DNA of 64,000 bases from a bacterium 1xD42-87 (GTDB taxonomy: Bacteria; Bacillota; Clostridia; Lachnospirales; Lachnospiraceae): NCBI GenBank assembly GCA_003611805.1, contig RAYM01000011.1, positions 186,001 to 250,000 on the forward strand. Direction: 5' to 3'. The notes under the pieces are model-generated. The model was not told the DNA's origin. It made no database searches and saw only the letters and a program-made list of their open reading frames with translations. Below are positions 1 through 7,820 of this stretch, piece by piece. The translations under genes and the position numbers were made by a program. Position 1 is the stretch's first letter, and every line of letters begins with the position of its first letter.

Positions 1-724
1 ACAGCTCCACGGAAGTCTCTACGGAGGGAATCACCGGCGGCACATAGCTGCTCTCGCCGGGGTGATAGATCATGCCGAGGATCAGGACAGACACGATAGG
101 ACCGATGGAGCAGAGCGCTACCAGACCGAAGCTGTCGTCCGCGGCATGGCGGTCGTTACGGATGGCGGCGACGCCCACGCCGAGCGCCATAATGAAGGGC
201 ACCGTCATTGGACCGGTGGTCACACCGCCGGAATCAAATGCCACGCTTAAAAAATCATCCGGCACGAAAAGCGCCAGCACAAAGACAAGAATATAGAAGA
301 AGATTAAAAGGGGCGGCAGGGGGATGCGAAACAGCATACGGAGCAGCGCAATGACCAGAAAGAGGGCCACGCCGCCCGCCACAGCTCCGATCAGGATGCC
401 GTTCGGAATGGAGGGCACCTGCCCGGCAAGCACCTGCAGGTCCGGCTCTGATACGGTGATGATAAAGCCCAAAAGGAAAGAAAGGGAAACGATAACGCTC
501 ACCTTTTTGCTTTTGGTCATGCAGGTACCTACCTTTTCGCCCATGGGAGACATGGCAAGCTCCGCGCCGAGCGTGAAAAACATCATGCCCAGAATCAGCA
601 GGACCGCGCCGATCAGAAAGCATAAAAGAATGCTGGGGGAGATCGGAGCGACGGAGAAGCACAAAAAAAGCACGATAACAATGATCGGCAGCACAGCCAC
701 CAATGCCTCGCGCAGTTTTTCCAT
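1..724 (-). CDS. DUF1538 family membrane protein (3' end beyond window)
   Basis: Reading the minus strand from 724 gives an uninterrupted frame to base 1, about 241 residues, with no stop, so the C-terminus is missing. It begins MEKLREALVAVLPIIV and contains several long hydrophobic segments plus the stretch AFDSGGVTTGPMTVPF, which I recognise from DUF1538 integral membrane proteins. A second half of the duplicated domain probably lies outside the window. The function of the family is unknown; a transporter-like role is only a guess. The ATG at 724 is preceded by a weak SD. An in-frame TTG about 33 bases upstream follows GGGGTGA and is a real alternative start. The gene is divergent from ruvB. 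Confidence 0.8.
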   Translation of the reverse strand, partial: MEKLREALVAVLPIIVIVLFLCFSVAPISPSILLCFLIGAVLLILGMMFFTLGAELAMSPMGEKVGTCMTKSKKVSVIVSLSFLLGFIITVSEPDLQVLAGQVPSIPNGILIGAVAGGVALFLVIALLRMLFRIPLPPLLIFFYILVFVLALFVPDDFLSVAFDSGGVTTGPMTVPFIMALGVGVAAIRNDRHAADDSFGLVALCSIGPIVSVLILGMIYHPGESSYVPPVIPSVETSVEL

Positions 725-801
725 GAGTTTTCCGTGCAAAATTGTTCTTATCTGCAAAAAGTCACCCCGTTTAATATCATTTTAAAACTACCTATGACAT
801 T

Positions 802-830
802 ATCTTATAATGAATCGTGATGCTTGGCAA
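802..830 (-). promoter_or_regulatory. Predicted sigma-A promoter of the DUF1538 gene
   Basis: On the minus strand TTGCCA (830-825) and TAAGAT (807-802) are separated by 17 bases, about 80 bases upstream of the gene start at 724. The match is moderate. Confidence 0.45.
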
Positions 831-880
831 GAGCAAAAAATCGGGTAGGCAGGCGGACGGTGCAGAAAAATGGAGTCGGC

Positions 881-909
881 TTGCGAAGCGGGTGGGAAAA
901 TGCTATGAT
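881..909 (+). promoter_or_regulatory. Predicted sigma-A promoter of ruvB
   Basis: TTGCGA (881-886), a 17-base spacer and TATGAT (904-909). Transcription would start near 916, so the palindromic repeat at 912-976 would form most of the ruvB 5' leader. Confidence 0.6.
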
Positions 910-911
910 TA

Positions 912-976
912 GAGTGAAAAGAACTTCTAAAGCTCAGCAGCAAAGGCTGCTTCGCTAAGAAGTTCTATATTTGAGT
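912..976 (+). repeat. Palindromic repeat, copy 1 (module A only)
   Basis: A long hairpin with arms AGAACTTCT / AGAAGTTCT and an inner AGCAGC / GCTGCT pair, flanked by GAGTGAAA on the left and TTTGAGT on the right. It matches copies at 7708, 19591 and 27138 but lacks the second hairpin (module B). It lies between the ruvB promoter and start codon, so it would be transcribed as leader RNA. It has no U-tract and does not look like a terminator. Confidence 0.85.
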
Positions 977-1004
977 ACAACAAGGCTGTGACATGGAGGG
1001 AAAG

Positions 1005-2003
1005 ATGTCCGGAAGAACGATCGAGACAAACCTGATAGAGGAAGACATTAAAATAGAAGGGTCGTTGCGCCCACAGAAGCTTGTTGACTATATTGGTCAG
1101 GAAAAGGTGAAGGACAATCTCAAAATTTATATTGAGGCGGCGAAACAGAGGGGGGACGCGCTGGACCATGTGCTGTTTTACGGACCGCCCGGGCTTGGCA
1201 AGACAACCCTCGCGGGCATTATCGCCAATGAGATGGGTGTACATATGAAAGTGACAAGCGGCCCGGCGATCGAGAAACCGGGTGAGATGGCGGCGATCCT
1301 CAACAATCTGCAGGAGGGCGACCTGCTCTTTGTGGACGAGATTCACAGGCTGAACCGGCAGGTGGAGGAAGTGCTGTATCCGGCAATGGAGGATTACGCC
1401 ATTGACATTATGATCGGCAAGGGTCCCACGGCGCGTTCCATCCGTCTGGACCTGCCCCGGTTTACGCTGGTGGGGGCGACGACCAGGGCGGGGCTTCTGA
1501 CCGCGCCGCTCAGGGACCGCTTCGGCGTGATTCACAGACTGGAGTTTTACACGGTGGAGGAGCTTACGGTCATCATCAGACAGTCGGCGAAAAAGCTGGG
1601 CGTGGAGATTGACGGGAAGGGAGCCGTGGAGCTGGCAAAGAGGAGCCGGGGGACGCCGCGTCTGGCGAACCGCATTCTGAAGCGTGTGCGGGATTTCGCG
1701 CAGGTAAAGTATGACGGCGCGATCACGGAAGAGGTCGCGAAGGTGGCGCTTGACCTGATGGATGTGGATAAGATGGGGCTGGATCATGTGGACAGGAATA
1801 TTCTGATGACCATGATGGAGAAATTTAAAGGCGGTCCCGTAGGGCTTGACACGCTGGCGGCGGCGATCGGCGAGGACGCCGGGACGATCGAGGATGTGTA
1901 TGAGCCTTATCTGATCCAGAATGGGTTTTTGAACCGCACGCCGAGGGGGCGGATGGTCACGGATTTGGCATACCGGCATTTCGGGCTGGAAATTCCGTCC
2001 TGA
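1005..2003 (+). CDS. ruvB: Holliday junction branch migration helicase RuvB
   Basis: A 332-residue AAA+ motor that, as hexamers with RuvA, drives branch migration of Holliday junctions. It shows Walker [10 protein letters not shown], Walker B DEIH, sensor GATTRAG, the arginine-finger region TAPLRDRFG and a C-terminal winged helix with TPRGR. An in-frame ATG at 993 exists, but GGAGGG at 996-1001 sits correctly only for the ATG at 1005, giving [10 protein letters not shown], so I use 1005. The usual partner ruvA is not adjacent: the upstream gene is divergent DUF1538 and the downstream gene encodes a LysM protein. All catalytic motifs are intact. Confidence 0.97.
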   Translation: MSGRTIETNLIEEDIKIEGSLRPQKLVDYIGQEKVKDNLKIYIEAAKQRGDALDHVLFYGPPGLGKTTLAGIIANEMGVHMKVTSGPAIEKPGEMAAILNNLQEGDLLFVDEIHRLNRQVEEVLYPAMEDYAIDIMIGKGPTARSIRLDLPRFTLVGATTRAGLLTAPLRDRFGVIHRLEFYTVEELTVIIRQSAKKLGVEIDGKGAVELAKRSRGTPRLANRILKRVRDFAQVKYDGAITEEVAKVALDLMDVDKMGLDHVDRNILMTMMEKFKGGPVGLDTLAAAIGEDAGTIEDVYEPYLIQNGFLNRTPRGRMVTDLAYRHFGLEIPS

Positions 2004-2056
2004 GACAGAGTGGCACGCCCGCCGAAAACAATGCAGTAGAAAGGCAGGCTGGCAGG

Positions 2057-2114
2057 CAAAAAAGGATAGTTAATTGGTAAATGGAGCACTAGCTCGTTGC
2101 TCGCGGGAATATAA
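2057..2114 (+). repeat. Dispersed repeat fragment shared with 59680-59714 and 55169-55190
   Basis: The stretch around TAGTTAATTGGTAAATGG recurs near-identically at 59680-59714, including flanking CAAAAAA and GCAC-AG. The adjoining GCTCGTTGCTCGC-GGAATA recurs at 55169-55190. Each sits in a gap just upstream of a gene. The rest of the 2004-2166 intergenic gap shows no clear promoter or terminator. Confidence 0.5.
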
Positions 2115-2166
2115 GCGATTTGGCAACAGAATGGGACAACGTTCAGTTGTACGCTGAACAGGGGGA

Positions 2167-4515
2167 ATGAAATTGAGAAGGAACCCATGGAAGAAAGGAA
2201 GCCGGAAAAAGAAAATTCCGTGGAAACGGCTGTCGCGGACGGCTGCCGTTCCGGTCTGCCTCTGCGTCTGGCTGCTGGTCGGGTACGGATTTTGTGCGAG
2301 GGAAGATGGTTCGACGTTTGCGATGTGGGCGACGGAAAGGCTCTCATCTGATACGGGCGGTGTGGAAAGGAAACTTGGCGAGGCGCCGCCGCAAGATGCG
2401 GACGGCTACTATCTGCTGTCCACGAAAGAGGATTTCATGTGGTTTATTTCCAAAAAGATGGATCCGCATTCCAATGTCCGCCTTGCAAACGACCTGATTT
2501 TGAATGACACGCAGGGGTGGGAGAACTGGGACAAGACGCCTCCCGAATATACATATGGGTCTATTCCTAACTATTACGGGCATTTTGACGGGAACGGCCA
2601 TGCTTTGGTAGGGTACTGCACGACGTACGACAGCTGGCTGAGTTCCCTCTTTATGATACTGGAGGAGGACGCAAAAGTTACGGACCTCACGATCCGCGAC
2701 AGCCTGTTTGTCACCACCTATGAGGACTGCATGTACGAGAATGAGAACGGGCACACGGATGTGATTACCTCCGCTGCGCTCTGTTTTGCCAACTATGGTG
2801 TGGTTGAGAACTGCGAGGTGGAGGCAAAGGTAATAGGCGCGTGGGACGCGGGCGGCATCGCAGGCATCAATCACGGGCAGATGACTGGCTGTAAATTTAC
2901 GGGAACCGTGGAAGGCGGAACGGACCAGGGCACGGAATCTCCCGAGAACACGTTCACCAAACATTCCATGTTCGCGGGCGGCATCTGCCGCTCCAATTTT
3001 GGAACCATAAAAAACTGTGTCAACGAGGGAGCGGTGTCGCTTGGCGCCATCTCAGAGACCTTTTATGTGCATGATTTCGCCGCAGGGGGCATATCCGGGT
3101 GTAACACGGAGGAAGGAACCATAGAAGATTCCCGGAATTTGGGAGACGTGACCGGCGTCCAGCTTTCGGGCGGCATCGTGGGCGCAAACTGGGGCAGTCT
3201 GTACAAATGCCAGAACAGTGGGGGCGTTCATCTGGAACAGATGGAGAGGGATTATGTGGAAACGCTGGTCAGCGCGGGCGTGTGCGCCTCCAACGGCGGG
3301 ACGGTGGACACCTGCGTCAACACTGGCGCCGTCACCATCAGCCAGAAACGACTGTCCTTTGGAAATCCCATCTACGGTGTGGCATGTAACACTGTGAATC
3401 CCGGCAAGGGCACGATTGAAAACAGTTTCTATCTTGATGGGACGGCAGAGCAGGTTTATCCGCAGCGTGGCGTACGCAGGCTTTCGGCTGACGAGATGCC
3501 GCAGTATGCCGCATACTTTTCCGGGGTGAATCGGCTGGAGCGGGAGGATTTTATGGACTTCTGGAGTCTCATTCCTCTTGAGCCTGAGACATCCGGGGAT
3601 GGAGAGGCCGAGCCGCCTGACAAAGAATATGTGCATGTAGCATTCGGTCCGGAAGAGGATGTGCTGTACGAAGTGGTTCCGGGAGATAATTTGTGGAACA
3701 TTGCGAAAAAATATTATGGTGACGGGCGTTATTATGGCAATTTAGTGTGGAAAAATGAGCTTCCGGCGGATGGCTTTCTGATGCCGGGGATGCAGATTAC
3801 CATCCCCCACAGGGATATGGCATGGCTGCGCCACTATGACGAGGAAGGCTTTGGATGGGCATTTTGCGGGCTGCCATCCGGCGAAATTTTCCCCACCCGC
3901 TATGTGCTCTCCAAGCCCATCGACTGGTATTACGGCAGCACGGATTTTGCAGCCTGCGCGGGTCTGGAAACGCTGTGGCCGAAAACGCCGGACGCCGCCG
4001 AGTCGCAAGATATCCGTATTTTTTACCGAATGGATGCCAACCCGGACGGGGATTTTTTTGACGGCAGATGGCCGGAAGTGCAGGAGAGCATCAGAAGGAG
4101 CGCCGCCGCGTACTGGGGAGATTCGGCGGATACCTTTACCTTTGACTGTTATACGTTGGATAATGGCGAACATCTTTACTGTTATGCCTTTGTGGTGTAT
4201 CGGAAAGAAGAGAAACTGGTCTGCCAGGTCGCTTACCGTCTCTGCGACAACATGCTTGTGGAGTTCATCGGCGTGCAGCCGCTGGATCCGCACTGGCACA
4301 TAGGACAAAGCCATGATGTGCTGCTGCGGGTGCCTTATATGGCGGCGTTCGTGGACACCAGCGCAAAGATTGAGGAAACGCAGTTTGACACGGAAACTTT
4401 TTACGGCAGGGAAAACTGGGATTTCCCGCAGCTTCACAATCCCTTTGCCGTGGCGCGCGCGTTTGATGTGGATGCGGAGAGCAGTGATTACATGCTGTTT
4501 ACCGGGGCGCAGTAG
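2167..4515 (+). CDS. Membrane-anchored GLUG-like repeat / LysM protein
   Basis: A 782-residue protein I cannot name. A basic N-terminus is followed by one hydrophobic segment (about residues 25-43), so it is a signal anchor or signal peptide and the rest is outside the cell. Residues about 225-395 hold at least five Gly/Cys-rich GLUG-like units of the form GGI-x-G-N-x-G-x-I-x-x-C-x-N-x-G-x-V, typical of beta-solenoid surface proteins. Residues about 499-548 are a LysM peptidoglycan-binding domain (YEVVPGDNLWNIAKKYYGD, ending in PGMQITIP). The 230-residue C-terminus is unrecognised. The ATG at 2167 is very close to its GGGGGA; the in-frame TTG at 2173 has better spacing. It probably binds the cell wall; the ligand of the solenoid is unknown. 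Confidence 0.85.
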   Translation: MKLRRNPWKKGSRKKKIPWKRLSRTAAVPVCLCVWLLVGYGFCAREDGSTFAMWATERLSSDTGGVERKLGEAPPQDADGYYLLSTKEDFMWFISKKMDPHSNVRLANDLILNDTQGWENWDKTPPEYTYGSIPNYYGHFDGNGHALVGYCTTYDSWLSSLFMILEEDAKVTDLTIRDSLFVTTYEDCMYENENGHTDVITSAALCFANYGVVENCEVEAKVIGAWDAGGIAGINHGQMTGCKFTGTVEGGTDQGTESPENTFTKHSMFAGGICRSNFGTIKNCVNEGAVSLGAISETFYVHDFAAGGISGCNTEEGTIEDSRNLGDVTGVQLSGGIVGANWGSLYKCQNSGGVHLEQMERDYVETLVSAGVCASNGGTVDTCVNTGAVTISQKRLSFGNPIYGVACNTVNPGKGTIENSFYLDGTAEQVYPQRGVRRLSADEMPQYAAYFSGVNRLEREDFMDFWSLIPLEPETSGDGEAEPPDKEYVHVAFGPEEDVLYEVVPGDNLWNIAKKYYGDGRYYGNLVWKNELPADGFLMPGMQITIPHRDMAWLRHYDEEGFGWAFCGLPSGEIFPTRYVLSKPIDWYYGSTDFAACAGLETLWPKTPDAAESQDIRIFYRMDANPDGDFFDGRWPEVQESIRRSAAAYWGDSADTFTFDCYTLDNGEHLYCYAFVVYRKEEKLVCQVAYRLCDNMLVEFIGVQPLDPHWHIGQSHDVLLRVPYMAAFVDTSAKIEETQFDTETFYGRENWDFPQLHNPFAVARAFDVDAESSDYMLFTGAQ

Positions 4516-4582
4516 AGATTATTACTTATGACATATTTTTCCAATATGTTACAGAAATGTTACATATTTAGGAAAGTAAGGC

Positions 4583-4611
4583 TTGAAATTCCGCCATGTG
4601 ACGGCTATAAT
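4583..4611 (+). promoter_or_regulatory. Strong sigma-A promoter upstream of zapA
   Basis: TTGAAA (4583-4588), exactly 17 bases, TATAAT (4606-4611). Predicted start is near 4618, giving a leader of about 185 bases before zapA at 4804. Confidence 0.8.
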
Positions 4612-4617
4612 AGGAAT

Positions 4618-4791
4618 GATAGTATAGATATAGTGTTACCGTTCAGCTTAGGACTTTGCATCTGCTGCAAAGCCTGTAAGCATATGTAAAGGTTGGGAAG
4701 AATCCGATCTCTTTGCTGAAGGCAAAACTGGAATAGACCGGATTCTTTTACTATGAAGCCGAAGGATGAATAGTTACGGTACAGCGATGGA
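4618..4791 (+). ncRNA. Structured leader RNA, candidate 6S-like RNA
   Basis: About 175 bases between a strong promoter and zapA fold on inspection into one long irregular hairpin. An outer stem pairs ACCGT (4638-4642) with ACGGT (4776-4780). A 5'-side mini-hairpin CTTTGCA/TGCAAAG lies within a large internal loop. CATA-T-GTAAA (4681-4690) pairs with TTTACTATG (4747-4755), and AAGAATCCG (4698-4706) pairs with CGGATTCTT (4739-4747). Size, single-rod shape and central asymmetric bubble resemble 6S RNA, whose proteobacterial gene also neighbours zapA. No terminator separates it from zapA. AGCG/CGCT could place the zapA SD in a hairpin loop, so a cis-acting leader is the alternative. Confidence 0.45.
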
Positions 4792-4803
4792 GGGGGCGCT
4801 CCT

Positions 4804-5214
4804 ATGTCAACAAAAACTGATACAGAAGTGATCATCGCCGGCAAGGTTTTCACGCTGAGCGGTTATGAGAGTGAGGAGTACCTGCAGAAGGTGGCGTCCT
4901 ACATAAACAACAAAATAGCCGAGTATAACAAGATAGAAAGTTTCAGACGGCAGCCGATGGATACACAGAATGTGCTGCTGCAGCTCAACATCGCGGATGA
5001 TTATTTTAAGGCAAAGAAACAGATCGGTATTCTGGAAGAGGATTTGAAAAGTAAGAACGATGAGGTTTACGCGCTGAAACATGATTTGATCGCGGCGCAG
5101 ATGAAACTGGAAAATATGGAAAAAAGCGTGAAGAGTCTCCAAAAGGAGGCGACTGAAAATGCGAAGCAGATCGTTCGCATGGAGACGGAACTGAAGGAGC
5201 GCAAAGGGAAATAA
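4804..5214 (+). CDS. zapA: Cell division protein ZapA
   Basis: A 136-residue ZapA, which promotes bundling of FtsZ protofilaments at the septal ring. The N-terminal domain has the family's VIIAGKVFTLSGYESEEYLQ start and the NVLLQLNIADDYF helix. Residues about 75-130 are a heptad-rich coiled coil with a basic tail. An AGGGGG SD precedes the ATG. It has its own promoter and leader RNA upstream and a strong terminator just after the stop, so it is essentially a single-gene transcript. The U32 gene downstream starts a separate unit. Confidence 0.93.
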   Translation: MSTKTDTEVIIAGKVFTLSGYESEEYLQKVASYINNKIAEYNKIESFRRQPMDTQNVLLQLNIADDYFKAKKQIGILEEDLKSKNDEVYALKHDLIAAQMKLENMEKSVKSLQKEATENAKQIVRMETELKERKGK

Positions 5215-5232
5215 CAGAACGGTAAAAGTATG

Positions 5233-5259
5233 GAGCAGATCCCAGGGTCTGCTCTTTTT
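5233..5259 (+). terminator. Rho-independent terminator of zapA
   Basis: GAGCAGA-TCCC-AGGG-TCTGCTC followed by TTTTT. The stem is 11 bp with almost no loop. It rules out a start codon at 5230 for the next gene. Confidence 0.9.
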
Positions 5260-5340
5260 ACTCGACAGGAAAATGTGACAGCGCAAATCATTGAAACGCC
5301 GCTGTCTGGCGGCGGTTTTGGGAAGAGACGGAGAGATGAT

Positions 5341-7713
5341 ATGGGAGAACGTGTGGAGCTGCTTGCCCCAGCGGGGAGCTATGAGGCATTTCTGGGCGCG
5401 GTAAATGCCGGGGCGGATGCGGTATATCTGGGCGGACAGAAGTTTGGCGCCCGTGCATACGCGGATAATTTTACCAGAGAGGAGATTATCCGTGCGCTCC
5501 GTCTTGCCCATTTTTACGGGAAAAGGATATATCTGACGGTGAATACGCTTCTAAAAGAGCGGGAGATGGCGGTCCTTTCCGAGCATCTGGCACCTTTTTA
5601 CGAGGCGGGGCTCGACGGCGTGATCGTACAGGATTTCGGTGTTTTTCGCTATATCAGGGAGCATTTTCCGGGTCTGCCCCTGCATGTGAGCACCCAGATG
5701 ACGGTGACGGGAGTGCACGGGGCGTCGCTTTTGAAAGAGCAGGGAGCGGTCAGAATTGTGCCGGCGCGTGAACTTTCCCTGGAAGAAGTGCGGAAAATCA
5801 AGGAAGAGGCGGGCGTGGAGGTGGAGTGCTTCATCCACGGCGCCATGTGTTACTGTTATTCGGGGCAGTGCCTGTTCAGCAGCATTCTGGGTGGCAGAAG
5901 CGGGAACCGGGGGCGGTGCGCCCAGCCGTGCAGGCTGCCCTATGAGATATATGACGGGAAAAGGAGGCTTTCCGGGAGCGGTTATCCCTTAAGCCTGAAA
6001 GATATGTGCACACTGGAATATCTGCCGGCGTTATTGGAGGCGGGAATCGACTCGTTTAAGATCGAGGGGCGGATGAAGCGTCCGGAGTACGCAGCGGGCG
6101 TCACGGCGGTGTACCGCAAATACATTGATCTGTATTACCGGGAAGGTGCTGCGGGCTACCGGGTGGCGCCGGAGGACATGGACAGGCTCCGCAGACTCTA
6201 CATCCGCAGCGAGATACAGACGGGCTATTACGAGCGGCACAACGGAAAAGAGATGGTCACGATGGATAAGCCCGGTTATGAGAGCTGCGACGAGACGCTG
6301 CTTGCGCGACTGCGGGAAAGATATATCGGTGAGCCAGAGAAAATGCCGGTGCGTATGCAGGCGGTGGTGAAGGAAGGGGAAGCTTTGCGGCTGCGCGTTA
6401 TGGATGAGGGGCTGATGGCGGGACAGAGCGGGCATGATGCGGCGGAAGAAGAGAGAACGGGCTCGGCATGTCTTACGGCTGCGGTTGTGGGTGACGTGAT
6501 CCAGACTGCAAAAAATGCGCCTTTGTCTGAGGAGGAAGTCAGAAACCGGCTCTGCAAGACCGGGGACAGCTTTCTGACGGTGACAGACTGCGAAGTTTCC
6601 ATGGAGGGCGCGTGTTTTGTACCCGTCCGTGCCCTGAAGGAATTGCGGCGGGCGGCAGTGGAGAAGTTTGAGGCGGCTGTGGCTGAAAGCCGGGGGAAAG
6701 CCGGGCGGCAAAGGGCGGTTTCGCTCCCTGAGAATCCGTCTGATACTGAGATGGAATTAGACCGACCAAGTCAGTCGAAAAAGAACATCACCTGCGAAAG
6801 TTCTGGCACGGAAAAGTCTGGCAGAGAAAATCAGGCTATGGGAAAACCGGCGGTCGATACGACGGTACGTACCCTCGGACAGTTGCGGGCAGTTCTTTCG
6901 TGGGGCGGCTGCAGGCGGATTTATATAGACAGTGACCTTTTTTCGGAGTCCCATGCGGAAATCATGGAGATGGCAGGGGCGGCGGCAAGGGAGCGGACTG
7001 CCGGGGCAACGCCTGCCTTATATCTGGCGCTGCCCTATATTCTGCGGAAGCGGGATGAAACTTATCTGCGGCGGCTGCCGGAGCTGTTGGAGCAGGCGGG
7101 GGATTTTGTGAGGGGGTTTCTTGTCCGCGGTCTGGAAGGGCTTGGATGGGCGCAGAGAATCTGTCGGGAGCGCACGGCTTTTCTGGGGAAAGATAGCGGC
7201 GGCGCGGTTTATGAAATCGTGCCGGACGCGGGGCTTTACTGTTTTAACGCGGATGCACTGGCGTTTTTAAAGGATTTTTCGGAGGAGATCACGCTTCCCT
7301 ATGAACTGAACGCGGGCGAGGCGGCGCATCTTGTCCGGGCGGCAAAAGAACAGGGCATGTGCGCCACGCTGCCTGTATACAGCCGGATTCCCATGATGAT
7401 TACGGCAAACTGCCTGAAAAAGACGGCAGGGCAATGTGGTCCGAAAGAGGGGGAAAACCGGCAGTTTGCTCTGAAAGACCGTCGTGGAAATACATTTCCT
7501 GTGGAGATAAACTGTGAACACTGCTATAATGTCATATATAATTGTGTCCCTTACTCCCTGCACAGTGCAAAGAAGGAGCGGGAGAGGATTGCCGCGGACG
7601 CGCTGCGCTGTGATTTTACGACGGAGGACAGGGCGCAGTGCATTAAGATTTTAGAAGGGAATTTTCCCTTTGCGGACTATACGACAGGACATTGTAAAAG
7701 AGGCGTAGAGTGA
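5341..7713 (+). CDS. U32 family protein (RlhA/TrhP-type, with C-terminal extension)
   Basis: A 790-residue U32 'peptidase' family protein. Members characterised in recent years (RlhA, TrhP, UbiU/V) are oxygen-independent RNA or quinone hydroxylation factors binding an Fe-S cluster, so RNA hydroxylation fits better than proteolysis. The N-terminal TIM barrel starts ELLAPAGSYEAFLGAV and holds the signature ECFIHGAMCYCYSGQC, then RGRCAQPCR. The C-terminal half is the extended DUF3656-type region ending with cysteines in CEHCYNVIYNC. The ATG at 5341 follows GGAGA, after the zapA terminator. The stop codon at 7711-7713 lies at the left edge of palindromic repeat copy 2. Which nucleotide it would modify cannot be told from sequence. 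Confidence 0.88.
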   Translation: MGERVELLAPAGSYEAFLGAVNAGADAVYLGGQKFGARAYADNFTREEIIRALRLAHFYGKRIYLTVNTLLKEREMAVLSEHLAPFYEAGLDGVIVQDFGVFRYIREHFPGLPLHVSTQMTVTGVHGASLLKEQGAVRIVPARELSLEEVRKIKEEAGVEVECFIHGAMCYCYSGQCLFSSILGGRSGNRGRCAQPCRLPYEIYDGKRRLSGSGYPLSLKDMCTLEYLPALLEAGIDSFKIEGRMKRPEYAAGVTAVYRKYIDLYYREGAAGYRVAPEDMDRLRRLYIRSEIQTGYYERHNGKEMVTMDKPGYESCDETLLARLRERYIGEPEKMPVRMQAVVKEGEALRLRVMDEGLMAGQSGHDAAEEERTGSACLTAAVVGDVIQTAKNAPLSEEEVRNRLCKTGDSFLTVTDCEVSMEGACFVPVRALKELRRAAVEKFEAAVAESRGKAGRQRAVSLPENPSDTEMELDRPSQSKKNITCESSGTEKSGRENQAMGKPAVDTTVRTLGQLRAVLSWGGCRRIYIDSDLFSESHAEIMEMAGAAARERTAGATPALYLALPYILRKRDETYLRRLPELLEQAGDFVRGFLVRGLEGLGWAQRICRERTAFLGKDSGGAVYEIVPDAGLYCFNADALAFLKDFSEEITLPYELNAGEAAHLVRAAKEQGMCATLPVYSRIPMMITANCLKKTAGQCGPKEGENRQFALKDRRGNTFPVEINCEHCYNVIYNCVPYSLHSAKKERERIAADALRCDFTTEDRAQCIKILEGNFPFADYTTGHCKRGVE

Positions 7714-7804
7714 AAAGAACTTCTAGCCACTCACAGCAGAGGCTGTTTCGTGGAGAAGTTCTATGTTTCACTCAGGAGAATGCCCGAAAAGCGGCATTCT
7801 CCGC
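7708..7804 (+). repeat. Palindromic repeat, copy 2 (modules A and B)
   Basis: Module A: GAGTGAAAAGAACTTCT paired with AGAAGTTCT-AT-GTTTCACTC. Module B: GGAGAATGCC paired with GGCATTCTCC. The element begins with the GAG codon and TGA stop of the U32 gene and ends just before the start of the ftsW/rodA-like gene. It can be read through in the ftsW frame, which would add a false N-terminus. Confidence 0.88.
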
Positions 7805-7820
7805 ATATTGTAGATATGGA

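Noticed and set aside
255-785. Open frames on both strands at 255-662 (minus) and 324-785 (plus)
   Set aside because: The DUF1538 reading in the third minus frame explains this stretch; the two frames are its shadows.
912-976. Palindromic repeats read as rho-independent terminators
   Set aside because: No U-tract follows the arms in any copy, and copy 1 lies downstream of a promoter and upstream of the gene.
927-1979. 350-codon open frame on the minus strand opposite ruvB
   Set aside because: It is a shadow of a high-GC third-position pattern in ruvB. The protein is Arg/His/Pro-rich, with no recognisable domain or SD.
5230-5340. N-terminal extension of the U32 gene to ATG 5230
   Set aside because: That ATG lies in the zapA terminator stem. 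The ATG at 5341 fits homologues.
7710-7820. N-terminal extension of the SEDS protein to 7710
   Set aside because: It would translate palindromic repeat copy 2; no homologue has such an N-terminus.
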